Positions 26,163-37,043 of a DNA stretch of 64,000 nucleotides are shown here, in pieces. The stretch covers positions 10,292,001-10,356,000 of the forward strand of contig NW_027331831.1 of the NCBI RefSeq assembly GCF_033568475.1. Reading direction: 5' to 3'. Each line of letters starts with the position of its first letter. The stretch's first letter is position 1. Origin of the DNA: Henckelia pumila. Its lineage: Eukaryota; Streptophyta; Magnoliopsida; Lamiales; Gesneriaceae. The position numbers and the translations under genes are program-made. The notes beneath the pieces are model-generated. The model had not been told where the DNA came from. It made no database searches and was given only the letters and a program-made list of their open reading frames with translations.

Positions 26163-26775
26163 ATGCCAAAGGAATTCTTCAACAAAGCCAAAGCAGTGAA
26201 ACTGAGAAGCCACTTAGGCAAATACTTAATAGCAGACGATGATCACATCTCCACATGGCAGAGCAGAAACGGCGCCGCCGTGAACGCCCGGTGGCTGGTG
26301 GAACTCGTCGAAAGCAACAGCCACGTAATCCGCCTCAAAAGCTGTCACAACCGCTACCTCACCGCCTCCAGCCGCCACTTTTTTCCCGGCATGACTGGTC
26401 GCAAAGTCTTACAAACCATGCCGGAAAATCATACTAAAGATTTGGCGATCGAGTGGCAGCCGATACGAGACGGGTTTCAGGTGAAGTTGCGGGCGTTGAT
26501 CGGGGGGACTTATCTGAGTGCTAACGGCGGTGCACCGCCGTGGAGGAATACGGTGACACATAATAGCCCTTGTACGTGCGGGTGCTAAGCATGATTGGGT
26601 TATGTGGGACGTGGAGGCGGTGGTGATGCCGGAGGATGAGGCTTCGCCGGAGTATTTGTCGATTGTTTTGAGCTGTTCGTCGCTTTCCAGTTTAGGATTT
26701 GGCATCGAGTCGTCAGTTAATTCTGCCTCCTCGGGATTTTCCGCCTCAACGTCACCTTTGTTCTCAATTAAGGTA
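26163..26775 (+). pseudogene. DUF569 gene A, broken
   Basis: The frame 26163-26588 starts MPKEFFNKAKAVKLRSHLGK and is a clear DUF569 domain (PF04601, predicted beta-trefoil/fascin-like): HLGKYLIADDD, RWLVELVES, VIRLKSCHNRYLTAS, GMTGRKVLQTMP, WEPIRDG-like WQPIRDGFQVKL, GGAPPWRNTVTH. After HNSPCTCGC it stops. The expected continuation (WVMWDVEAVVMPEDEASPEYLSIV) is present at 26594-26771 in another frame, so a 1-nt-type frameshift lies near 26580-26590. A GT donor follows (AAG/GTATAT, ~26772). The C-terminal exon found in B1 and B2 is not seen downstream. Function is unknown for the family. A sequencing error could explain the frameshift but not the missing exon. Confidence 0.8.
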
Positions 26776-26839
26776 TATTTATGATCTATCTATAATTCTA
26801 TATTTGGCACTATGGGCATAATTTCAACTTATTTTTACA

Positions 26840-27180
26840 ACACTATCTTAACGATGAATTGTATTCATTCAAAGGTTGGAATTTATCAATATTTATGGGG
26901 TCCATTGAAAAAATAGTAAAACCCACATGTATTGATAGATCTCAATCCTTAAATCTGCATTGAGGCAATATTTGAATAGGTATGATCTCACTTACAGGCT
27001 ACCGCAAGCAAGTGCAAAACGAAGAATATTTATGAGTATCTCAGTGATACAGTCTTGTGTAAAGTCAACTCGGTTCATATTTATAACATAACAAATAATA
27101 CATTGGGTCGGATTAGATTAGATACGAGGATCAGTATTACAAAACTAATATTTGAGACGCCGTCACACGAGTTTTGGTGC
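26840..27180. repeat. Composite MITE-like repeat, copy 2
   Basis: ATGGGGTCCATTGAAAAAAT, AGGCAATATTTGAATAGG and GAGACGCCGTCACACGAG occur in the same order as in the copy at 22610-22918. Confidence 0.5.
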
Positions 27181-27831
27181 CACAACCGAATATGCCACCT
27201 TTTAATTTTTTTTTTACCATTTTATTACCATCAACTCGTTTTCTTAGCTTAGTAATTAAAATAGAATATTAATGAACACATATTATTCATATCATAAGGT
27301 ATAGAACAAATACAAAATCTATTGTTAGACAAATTTCTTAATTAAATCACTCGTGATAAAGTATTATTTTTTATCTTAAAAGTATTATTAGTTAGCATAA
27401 ATATGAATATGTTTGATCAGTTTCACAGATAAATGTCTGTGAAAGTATCTCAATTTTCACAAGAAATCTACTTTAGAATTAACAAAAGCATATAGTAGTA
27501 CAAATACAACTAAAGGAATCGTTCAAAAATTTAACCAAAATATACTAACATTAGTTGTTTCTCAAGAGCTTCTCTGGAGAATGCGTGAAATGTAAAATTG
27601 AATAATTAGTTTGATAAATAATTAAATTAAAAATACACGGCAGGAAATGGTGTGTGTGATTAAAATATTATTCATTTGACTTTTCTTTGATTTGCTCATA
27701 GACTAATAAGTTTGAACAAACACCGAACCAAAACCGCGTGCATCATGATTTTGACCATGGCCGCCGCCACCTGACTCTGTTTCCGGATAAAACCCAGAAG
27801 TTTCATTCAAACCTTTCAATCAACAGCCCAT

Positions 27832-27838
27832 TATAAAT
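27832..27838 (+). promoter_or_regulatory. TATA box candidate, DUF569 gene B1
   Basis: TATAAAT about 106 bases before the B1 start codon. The paralogue B2 has TATAAAA at 30714, at nearly the same distance and in a homologous context. Confidence 0.5.
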
Positions 27839-27943
27839 TCTCGTGTAATCGAACCAAATCTTTCTTCGATTTAACTTGTTTAATAACAATTTTGATTAAC
27901 GCAGAAACTCAGCTCAAAATTTACGTTCCGAAGCACCGCCGCC

Positions 27944-29391
27944 ATGGATTTTTTCCTAACTGCAAAAACAGTCCGCCTGAAAAGCTCCCACGACAAGTAC
28001 CTCACCGCCGATGAAGACGAGGAATCCGTGATCCAAGACCGTAACGGATCCACCAGATCCGCGAAATGGACGGTGGAATTCGTGGGAAATTCCGACAACA
28101 TAATCCGGCTCAAGAGTTGTTACAACAAGTACTTGACCGCCTCCAACCAGCCGTTTCTTCTGGGCATGACGGGCCGGAAAGTGATCCAGTCGCTTCCGAG
28201 CCGCCTCGACAGCTCCGTGGAATGGGAGCCTGTTCCTGATGACGGCGGCGTTAAGTTGAAGACGAGGTACGGCCAGTTCTTGCGTGCGAATGGAGGCTTG
28301 CCGCCGTGGAGGAATTCCGTAACGCATGATATCCCTCATCGGACGGCGACCCAGGAGTGGATTTCGTGGGAGGTTCACGTGGTGGAGATTCTGGTAGCCC
28401 AATCACCCGCGGGGAAAGCGCCGCCGCTAGTGGTGGCGGAGAAGGAAGATTCTTCCATTTCAGAGTCGGGTTCGCCGACTACTTCCAAGTCTGCGAGTTT
28501 TTCTAGGCAAGAGGTAACTTAATTGGTCTTGTTTTGAAGTGTTTATATGATTTTATTAGATTTTTAAAAAAAAATGTGAAATTGAACAAAATGTTGGTTT
28601 TAAATCTAATACATTACAATCTATAGTTTGAAAAATGAACCCAAGAAAATTAATACATCATCTGAAATGGGTATGGGTTAGTATAGTATTATCTTGAAGA
28701 GAAGTAAATCACATTTGATTGGTCCATTTGCTAAATGTAAGATATATATCAAGAAGTTATAGTACAAATGGTTATTGGTATATCTATGTAGTGTTTTGAT
28801 TCTATGTTTTGTCCATGATTATGCAGTCAAGTGATTCTTTCGTTGGTTCCATACCGAAAGGCAACGAAGGGAGACTGATCTACTTTTACATAGCCGACGA
28901 ATATGGAGAAGTCGATCTTGGATTCGAGGAGCTCTGCATCTCGTTCAAAGGGAATGGAGTGTATGAGTTGTCGAAGAGGCTAGAGGCCGAGTTAGGAGTC
29001 GAAGGTATAACAGTGTGTACTCGAAGCCCGAATGGGAAGCTCTATCCTCTTCATCTGCAGCTTCCGCCCAATAACACTACCATGCACGTTGTTGTGGTGC
29101 CACCATCAACAAGAGGTGATCTTTTTATCGATTAGATTTTATTCATGTATTCTGCGTTGAAACGTACACTAGGCAACATAGAAGTTGGCAAATGCATTAA
29201 CATGGTTTCGGTCTCTGTTAACGTGATGTCTGTTACATGATCCTGCCTCATTTACGTGCTTCCGCCGCTGCTTGGAATTGGATATGACGATTTTTGTTGG
29301 CTCATGTATTTCAGTGTCTCAAGATTTGGACAAATCTGGAGTGCCGTTTTATGCAAGGAATTCGGAGAGTGCATCAATTTTGATTGAATAA
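27944..29391 (+). CDS. DUF569 protein, gene B1 (3 exons)
   Basis: Exons 27944-28513, 28827-29115, 29315-29391 (GT/AG; phases 0 and 1), 311 residues. Residues 1-~145 are the DUF569 domain (MDFFLTAKTVRLKSSHDKYL, VEFVGNSDNIIRLKSC, GMTGRKVIQSLP, VEWEPVPDDGGVKLK, GGLPPWRNSVTHD, WISWEVHVVEI). Residues ~150-190 are a Ser/Pro/Glu linker. Residues ~200-285 are the second conserved part (GRLIYFYIADEYGEVDLGFE and ITVCTRSPNGKLYPLHLQLP). The fold is predicted to be fascin/actin-crosslinking-like; the biochemical role is unknown. B2 is its tandem copy, ~89% identical over the first exon. The three-exon model gives an open frame and the same tail (VSQDLDxSGVPFYAR) in both copies, which supports it. Confidence 0.88.
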
Positions 29392-29689
29392 TTTTCGAAT
29401 GCTTCGCGTATGGACACACATATTCAAGCGAGTGAAGGGATTTCTTGTAGCTGTTATTGCTGGTTTCTCACTAGCACTCATTCTCCATTGTTTTGTTCCT
29501 TTATTATTTGTGTTTTCCGTGGATCTTATAAACTGATTGTGTAGCAAAAGATTTGTGAGCAGCATTGTAAATTCTTGAGTGAAATATTATCTGGTGATTA
29601 CTGATGACTTTATGTAGATCAGATGAACATGTATACAAAAATTATAATAACTGAGTGAAAGTTCTTTGGAGTACATTGCCATTCGTGTA

Positions 29690-30285
29690 TGCTTCTCCAA
29701 CCAAACATTTTCTCCAATAACAATATTGATGCCTATGAGCCGGAAGAAATTGAGTTCCAAGATTCATGAACCTAAATATGTGCCTTAAAATGATGGAAAC
29801 GGATTCGATCTCTCATAACAACCTCCACGTTGAAATTAATTCTGGAGAATAATTTGGTAAAATTATGGCAATCGTTGCACCCACGCAGATTCTTGAACAC
29901 ACGCACGAATCGGAACCGGCCTGGTTTTGTGTTCAACAACCCAAACGCGATGGCCAGTCTCTCGCTATGAAGTCTAAGCGAGTTCACCTTCTCATCATCA
30001 AGCTCATTAACCACATCCAAGAACTGATAAATTTCTTTCTTTCGGGGATGAGTCGTGTCCCCTGCGAAACATTGCCCTTGATTTCTATTCAAGTGCAACC
30101 AGTTTCTTCAGCAACACCTTTATCGATCGGTGGTCAGTTTCCTAGCAAACTAAACCAATTCTTCATTCCAGCGATCAGCAGATGCATATAATCTTTGAAA
30201 GAAGAACATAATCCCCACTACTAGCAGCATATCCTCTCCTGGTCCCATCATCTGCTTCGCCATTTCTTCAATCTGCTCAAGGAAT
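29690..30285 (-). pseudogene. CRR28 3'-end pseudogene (tandem duplicate)
   Basis: The minus strand repeats the last part of the CRR28 gene at 32962-33545: FAGDTTHPRKKEIYQFLDVV, SLRLHSERLAIAFGLLN and CHNFTKLFSRINFNVEVVMR are readable. Small indels break the frame, an internal segment (NQKLEAEGYIPDYEQASM in the full gene) is missing, and the C-terminal CSCKDFW is absent. Homology ends abruptly near 30280, in the middle of the CRR28 coding sequence, where DNA like 25755 onwards begins. This is the duplication junction. No start or upstream PPR repeats exist, so it cannot encode a working factor. Confidence 0.9.
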
Positions 30286-30545
30286 CGGCTTGCATATAAA
30301 CTTATTTTGCAGTACTTTTTGTTGAATCTTTTCTTTGCGGGATCATGCATGGCTTGGAAATTTAAAAAAAAATAAAAATAAGTCATTTTAATTTGCATAC
30401 CTTTTTGTATGATTTGTTAAAATAAATTAATAGGTTTCCGAGGCAAACTCAATATTCTAATTTATCTAATTATTGTCCATTGTTTTGAGATGTTCGTCTC
30501 GAGTCTGTCAGTTAATCCCGCCCCACAAGGATTATCCGGCGCCGC
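30286..30545 (+). pseudogene. Remnant of a second DUF569 gene A copy
   Basis: 30286-30470 matches the upstream flank of gene A (25755-25935: GGCTTGCATATAAACTTATT, GCGGGATCATGCATGG). 30475-30545 matches its 3' part (26665-26745: ATTGTTTTGAG, TCGTCAGTTAAT-like). The coding body between them is deleted. It is the left edge of the second duplication unit. Confidence 0.7.
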
Positions 30546-30713
30546 GAACTTCATGTGTGTGTAATAAAATTTAAATAAAATAATATTATTCATTTTGACT
30601 TTTCTTTGATTTGCTCCGTAAGATATGCATTGACTATGTTCGAAAACGAAACCGGCCCCTGACTCTGTTCCCAGAAGTTTCGTTCAATCTTCTTCGATGA
30701 ACAGCTAGCCGAC

Positions 30714-30720
30714 TATAAAA
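30714..30720 (+). promoter_or_regulatory. TATA box candidate, DUF569 gene B2
   Basis: TATAAAA 91 bases before the ATG, in sequence homologous to the B1 promoter. Confidence 0.5.
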
Positions 30721-30810
30721 TCGAACCCAATCTATCTTCAATTTATTGACTATGTACGTTAATTAACGCAGAAACTCAGCTCAGAGTTTACGCAGCACAG
30801 CACCGCCGCC

Positions 30811-32603
30811 ATGGATTTTTTCCTAACTGCAAAAACAGTCCGCCTGAAAAGCTCCCACGACAAGTACCTGACCGCCGATGAAGATGAGGAATCCGTGATA
30901 CAAGACCGTAACGGGTCCTCCAGATCCTCGAAATGGACGGTGGAATTCGTGGTGAATTCCGACAACATATTCCGGCTCAAGAGTTGTTACAACAAGTACT
31001 TGACCGCCTCCAAACAGCTATTCCTTCTGGGCATGACGGGCCGGAAAGTGACCCAGTCGCTTCCGAGCCGGCTCGACAGCTCTGTGGAATGGGAGCCTGT
31101 TCTTGATAACGGCGTCGTTAAGTTGAAGACGAAGTACGGGAAGTTCTTGCGTGCGAATGGAGGCTTGCCGCCGTGGAGGAATTCGGTAACGCATGATATC
31201 CCTCATCGGACGGTGACCCAGGAGTGGATTTCGTGGGAGGTGCACGTGCTGGAGATTCTGGTAACCCAATCTCCGGCGGAGAAAGCGCCGCCGCCAGTGG
31301 TGGCGGAGAAGGAAGATTCTTCCATTTCAGAGTCGACCTCTCCGACTAAGTCCAAGTCTGCCAGTTTTCCTAGAGAAGAGGTAACTTAATTGGTCTTGTT
31401 TTGAAATTTGAAGTATTTATATCAATTTATTTTTTTATTTTTAAAAATGTGATATATTAATTAATCGATATATTAATAAATTATTATTTTAAAGAGTATT
31501 TTTTTACTCAACGAACACATATTTGATCACATAGAAAATAATCGTGTTTCATCATGTCTTGTGTTTTGAATTAATGTAAAAATAAAATTCATTATATATA
31601 TCTATAAAAAGGTAAATGAAATGAATTTTTAAATTATTAAAAAATATTTATTGTATTGACTAATCGAATACAAATTGTCGGTTAATCGAATAAATTTTAT
31701 TGTGTAACGCAAATATGATTCACTTGCTTATATTATGATTCGATGAGAAAAATATAGATGAAATGTAATTAAATTAAAATTTCAAGAAAATCCTAAAACA
31801 ATTAATATAATCATATTTTACTAATATATGCTAATTATGTCTCTAATTTTTAGATAATTATTAATTTATGATATTGATTATATCATATTTATAGAAGAGT
31901 ATTCCAAAAAACTATTATCTTATTAATTTATCAAAATTATTAATTTAGCCTATTGGCCTAAGTCATGACCAAGGAAAAAATTTTATTTTATTGAGGTTAT
32001 TAATTTATCGGGTATTAATTTATAGAGATTTTTCAGAGTACAAATGGTTATTGGTAACTGGAGGTAGTGTTTTGATTCCGTGCAGTCTAGTGATTCTTTC
32101 GTTGGTTCCATACCGAAAGGTAACCAAGGGAGACTAATCTACTTTCACATAGCCGACGAATATGGAGAAGTCGATCGTGGATTCGAGGAGCTCTGCATCT
32201 CGTTCAAAGGGAATGAGGTGCATGAGCTGACGACGAGGCTAGAGGTCGAGTTAGGATTCGAGGGTATAACAGTGTGTGCTCGAAGCCCGAATGGGAAGCT
32301 CTATCCTCTTCATCTGCAGCTTCCGCCCAATAACACTACCAGGCACGTTGTTGTGGTGCCAAGGCCATCATCAAGAGGTGATCTTTTATCGATTAGATTT
32401 TATGTATGCGTTCTGTGTTGAAACGTACACTAGGCCGCATAGAAGTTGGCAAATGCATTTAACATGGTTGGAATTGGATATTAGGACTAATGTTGGCTCA
32501 TATGTTTTCATATTCTCGTGTTTCAGTGTCTCAAGATTTGGACGAATCTGGAGTGCCATTTTATGCAAGGTGTTCGGAGATTCCATCAATTTTGATCCAA
32601 TAA
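30811..32603 (+). CDS. DUF569 protein, gene B2 (3 exons)
   Basis: Exons 30811-31380, 32086-32377, 32527-32603 (GT/AG; phases 0 and 1), 312 residues. Domain layout is as in B1: DUF569 N-terminal part, Ser/Pro/Glu linker, second conserved part (GRLIYFHIADEYGEVDRGFE), short tail ending SILIQ. It differs from B1 at about 21 of the first 190 residues and has one extra Arg before the last splice site. Intron 1 is 705 bp against 313 bp in B1, because of an AT-rich insertion between about 31480 and 32030. It converges with CRR28, stops 358 bp apart. Both copies look translatable, so subfunction splitting or dosage is possible; the sequence does not say which. Confidence 0.88.
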
Positions 32604-32961
32604 TTTGGAATGCTTCGCGTATGTACATACACATTCAAGCGAGACTTGCAGCTGTTATTGCTGCAGGTTTCTCACAGCACTGTCATTCTTCGTTGTTTTG
32701 TTCCTTTGTTACTTGTGGTTTCTGTGGATCTTATGAGCTGATTTTGTAGCAAAAGATTTGTGAGCAGCATTGTAAATTCTTGAGTGAAATATTATTTGGT
32801 GATTACTGATTACTTTATGTAAGATTAGATCAACATGTTTACAAAACTTATGATAACTGAGTGAAAGTTCTTTGGAGACTATATCAGGACCTTGGATTAA
32901 TGATACACTCATGCATGGCAATGTATGTATTGCTGAATATTAATGTTAAACAAACCACGTT

Positions 32962-34779
32962 TCACCAAAAATCTTTACAAGAACACATGCCATCTCTAAA
33001 ATGATGGAAACGGATGCGATCTCTCATTACAACCTCCACGTTGAAAATTCTGGAGATAAATTTGGTAAAATTATGGCAGTCATCGCACACACGCAGATTC
33101 TTGAACACACGAATCGGAACCCCTGGCTTTGAGTTCAACAACCCAAATGCGATGGCCAATCTCTCACTGTGAAGTCTAAGCGAGTTTCCCTTCTCACCAT
33201 CAAGCTCATTCACCATGGATGCCTGCTCATAATCAGGAATATACCCTTCTGCCTCCAATTTCTGGTTAACCACATCCAAGAACTGATAAATTTCTTTCTT
33301 TCGGGGATGAGTCGTGTCCCCTGCGAAAAATTCGTGAACAAGGCCATTGATTTCTATTGAAGTGCAACCAGGCTCTTTAGCAACACCTTTATCGGTCATC
33401 AGTTTCCTAACTAAACCAACTTCATTCCAGCGATCAGCAGATGCATATAATCTTGACAGAAGAACATAATCGCCACTACTAGCAGCATTCTCTTCTGATC
33501 CCATTATCTGCTTAGCCATTTCTTCAATCAGCTCAACGTTTATGCTTTGTTTACAACAAGCATCGAGAAGACTTCTCCAAATCACATTGTCAGGCTTCAT
33601 TGTCATACTTGATACAACATCAAGTGCTTCACTGATTAGCCCATTACGAGCTAGAAGGTCTATTAGGCAACCATAGTGCTGCAAAACTGGCTCGATCTTG
33701 TACTGGTTGCCCATTGTATCGAAGTATCTACGGCCCTCATCAACCAAACCTCTGTGATTGCACGCGGTCAAGACCCCAACGAATGTGATGGAATTGGGCA
33801 ATAGTTTTTCTTCATCAACCATTCGGCTAAAATGTTCAAACACTCTCTCCGCCTCGCCATGCATTGCGAATCCTAAAATCATCACGTTCCAAGAAGTCAC
33901 ATCTCGTCTTATCATCCCTTGAAACACCTGCTCGGCAATTCTCAACGACCCACATTTGCAGTACATCTCCACCAAAGAATTATTAACCAGAACATCAAAA
34001 TCAGAATCCATTTGATACTTTCTCAGAATATATGCATGAGCCCACAGACCCAAGGACAAAGCCCCTACACCTGCACAAGCATCTATTACACTCTGCAACG
34101 TGTAGCCATCAGGTTCGAAGGTTTTATTCATCTCTACAAAAAATTTCAACGCCTCGTCAAAATCCCCCATCTGCACAAGCCCATCTATGATCACATTCCA
34201 AGAAACCAGGCTCCTTTCCTGCATTTTGTCAAACACCTTTCTTGCGCTTTCCGAGCACCCGCAAGAAGCATAGAAATGAATCAAACTGTTGTTTATGTAA
34301 ACATCCGACGCAAACCCATGCTTCAAAAGGTGAGCATGTGCTTGGTTTCCTTCGCTCAAAGAAAACAAATAAGCACAAGCTTTCAACACAAAAGGAAATG
34401 TATGGTTATCCGGAACCACACTCTCTAGCTTCACCATTTCTTGAAAAAGTGAAAATGCTTTCCTTTTGTGGTCCTTGCTACGAGCATAGGCTCTAATGAC
34501 AGTATTGTAAATGAAGGCATTGGGGTTCGGAATCTGGAGAAGAAGATGGAAAGCGTAACTGAGGTCTTGTAAAGAGTAGTGGTGGACAAGTCTGCTGTAA
34601 AGGAAGAAACTTTCTGGGTTGCTTTCAGGAGGTGGGTTTGTGCGGAGGATTCTGCCGTGGATTTGCTTGACGCGACGTAGAGAAATGCTGTCATTTTGGG
34701 TTAGAAGGTGGTGTAGACGGTGGTTGTGTGCAGCGGCGGTGGGCGAAGCCGGAGGCGCGGAGACCAAAGCCGCAGCCAT
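32962..34779 (-). CDS. CRR28: DYW-class PPR RNA editing factor, CRR28 orthologue
   Basis: Intronless frame of 605 residues. An Ala/Pro-rich N-terminus (plastid/mitochondrial transit type) is followed by PLS-type PPRs at ~60-400 (FPFVLKACAY, SLVSWNVIIDGLVQMG, LVEMYCKCGSLRIAEQVFQG, TSWNVMILGFAMHG, FVGVLTACNHRG), then the E/E+ region (VIWRSLLDACC, EEMAKQIMG, EPGCTSIEINGLVHEFFAGD) and a DYW deaminase domain with the zinc/catalytic HSE and CDDCH motifs. In Arabidopsis, CRR28 (At1g59720) is needed for editing of ndhB and ndhD transcripts in the chloroplast, hence for the NDH complex. The match to it, as I recall it, is strong along the whole length. The C-terminus is CSCKDFW, Phe replacing the middle Tyr of the class tripeptide. 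Its 3' end was copied in tandem to 29690-30285. Confidence 0.93.
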   Translation of the reverse strand: MAAALVSAPPASPTAAAHNHRLHHLLTQNDSISLRRVKQIHGRILRTNPPPESNPESFFLYSRLVHHYSLQDLSYAFHLLLQIPNPNAFIYNTVIRAYARSKDHKRKAFSLFQEMVKLESVVPDNHTFPFVLKACAYLFSLSEGNQAHAHLLKHGFASDVYINNSLIHFYASCGCSESARKVFDKMQERSLVSWNVIIDGLVQMGDFDEALKFFVEMNKTFEPDGYTLQSVIDACAGVGALSLGLWAHAYILRKYQMDSDFDVLVNNSLVEMYCKCGSLRIAEQVFQGMIRRDVTSWNVMILGFAMHGEAERVFEHFSRMVDEEKLLPNSITFVGVLTACNHRGLVDEGRRYFDTMGNQYKIEPVLQHYGCLIDLLARNGLISEALDVVSSMTMKPDNVIWRSLLDACCKQSINVELIEEMAKQIMGSEENAASSGDYVLLSRLYASADRWNEVGLVRKLMTDKGVAKEPGCTSIEINGLVHEFFAGDTTHPRKKEIYQFLDVVNQKLEAEGYIPDYEQASMVNELDGEKGNSLRLHSERLAIAFGLLNSKPGVPIRVFKNLRVCDDCHNFTKFISRIFNVEVVMRDRIRFHHFRDGMCSCKDFW

Positions 34780-36443
34780 TCTTTGAATTCGGCGGATGAC
34801 GTTTCGTTATTTACCACTTATGGGCAGATAGCCCATTTATTAAATACTAGTAAACATATGCACTTAATTTTTTTTTTATGTAAGATATTGTTTTATATTT
34901 GTGCATAAAATATTTTTATATAAAATATAATAAGATTTGGGTAGTTTATATTTAATGTTATTTTTTTGATTATTAATTTTTTATTCTTTATTTTATTTAA
35001 AATAATTTTGGTAGTTATGGAGTAAGAGTGTTTTGGAGATAAGTATTAGTATATCATACTTATCAAAGTAGTTATTATGTGAGGCTCAACTTTAATAATA
35101 TAGAATAGATAATGAAGCAACAGTAAAAATTGAAAGTTTTTCCCTGGATGTAACAGTGGCAAGAGTGAGATGCAATTGTATATATTTGTTACCCTGCATA
35201 TACCTCGCGCGATGCTTATGCGAATATGTAAGATGTTTTATCAGATGATTGCGTGATTATTTCAATTTTTTTATTTTAAAAATCTGGGTGCCAGTATAAA
35301 TAAAAAGTTTAAACTTATCATAAGATGTCTGATGTGGCAGCGTAATTGAGCGTTTGACTAATTATTAAGAGTTCGATTAGTCTATCAAACATTTTCTCGA
35401 ACAAACATGTCGCACAGAGTTCATCTAATTCAATTTATCTGATTAGCCTGATTTGCAGACTATTGTAGCTGGAATTATTTAACAACTCTAAAGAATAGCG
35501 ACTGTAGGTGCTATGATCAAGGCGTTTTCCCAATTCATTCTATCTTCTTTTGTCAAGGTTTTAAAAATCACCAATTGGGAAGAAAATCCATTGACAAATA
35601 TCAAGATATATACATAAGATGATCAAATGGATTTGCGCGTAAATTTTTTTTTCTAATTAATAATTTAAATTATTTTAAATAAAAAAGATATAAAATTCAA
35701 ACTATGGATAAAGTGAGAGTAAGCACCATAAATATACGTTTAAATAAATAAATATTGAAGTTTTTGAAAAACTTAAAATATTAAAATTACAATAGTTAAT
35801 ATTTAACTACAAAAACTACAAATTTCTACTATAATAGAAATAAACTCATCATCAAGTAGTACTGTATTATATTTTTAATAAATAATAGACTACTAGTACT
35901 CCAATTGCCACACATGCAGTATATTAAAAATTCTTGGTGCTAATAATTTTTGTCAGATATTATTTTGAAATTACAAGTTTTTAAAAATGACTTGTTATGA
36001 TACTTATATTTATATGTTATGTGTGATATATTTGTTAAAAAATTCAATAAACATGGATAAATATGAACAAAAATTTTATTATTATGATATATATAATTAT
36101 GGCTTATAACTAAGAATATAGTTTTATCAGTAGAGTATGCCATCGCATGGTTAATTAAATATCGCTACAAGAGAGAATTAAATACTTCATCCAAAAATAA
36201 AAACATGTGCATAAATATTTTCACATGAGAAATTAATATCGAAAATAAAATCATGCATATATAGCAGCAATCACGTTAGATTCTCCGGAGAGAATACACA
36301 AATCACACGAAAATTAACCAAATACATGCGTGCAAATATATAGAATATTAATGTAGATAAGAGTTTTGAATAGATTCTTGGCTCAGTACTCTTGCCACTG
36401 AATAAAGGCCAAAGCTAGCTCCCACTTATTTGATGTGTCTGTC
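34780..36443. other. Intergenic, with a diverged SINE
   Basis: CRR28 upstream region and Trx 3' flank. A diverged copy of the SINE family is likely at ~35330-35525 (TGGCAGCGTAATTGAGCG, AGAGTTCGATTAGTC, GATTAGCCTGATTTGCAGAC, AATAGCGACTGTAGG). No gene otherwise. Confidence 0.5.
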
Positions 36444-37043
36444 TCAGAATCTGTGTTTGTCAATCTTCTTTTGAAGGTCTTCCTTCTTCGCCCCCACAAC
36501 TTTATCAACTATCTTCCCTCTCTTCATCAGCAGGAATGTAGGCATTGCTTGCACCCCGAAATCTTGTGCCACATCCTGCATTTTACGTACGCCATCCCGA
36601 CATGAACACGATTAATTCCATGATCAGAAACTAGCTAGATTTTGATTTGGAACATAATATATAGCAAGCTTACAAACAACTCATCAACATCAATCTTGAT
36701 GAAGTCGACGTCCGTGTATTTCACCGCGAATTCGTTGATTGCTGGTTCGATGTAGCGACACGGCCCGCACCATGAAGCTGTGAAGTCCACCACCATCTTC
36801 AAACAAGAAGAGAGCTAATTAATTAATCATTACAAAAAACCCCTGATGAAAATATTCAACATCAATTATATATATATGGAATGTATAATATAATACGAGT
36901 TTTGAAGTTTGTTTTGCGGATTCGAAATGAATCCTCCACTTGTTTGAGGAGTGGAATGCGATAACTTGACCCTTCTGGATCGATGGCGATCGATTATATC
37001 TAGTACTGGTCGGATGAATATCAGTTGAAACACTGGCACCCAT
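36444..37043 (-). CDS. Thioredoxin h, h2-like (3 exons)
   Basis: Exons 37043-36897, 36796-36674, 36575-36444, all phase 0, 133 residues. The active site WCGPCR lies in exon 2 ([16 protein letters not shown]), followed by [11 protein letters not shown] and, in exon 3, the cis-Pro loop [15 protein letters not shown] and [12 protein letters not shown]. Thioredoxin h reduces target disulfides using NADPH-thioredoxin reductase. The ~30-residue N-terminal extension beginning MGASVSTDI has Gly2 and Ser at position 6 (M1 counted), an N-myristoylation context shared with Arabidopsis TRXh2, so membrane association (endomembrane/mitochondrial) is likely. Exon 3 joins ...DELF to DVAQDFGVQ. The h2 placement rests on the extension and overall similarity recalled from memory. 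Confidence 0.9.

Noticed and set aside
29772-30098. Small DYW-type frame considered as a separate short DYW protein
   Set aside because: Its flanks are a tandem copy of the CRR28 3' end and it lacks the conserved C-terminus; duplication debris.
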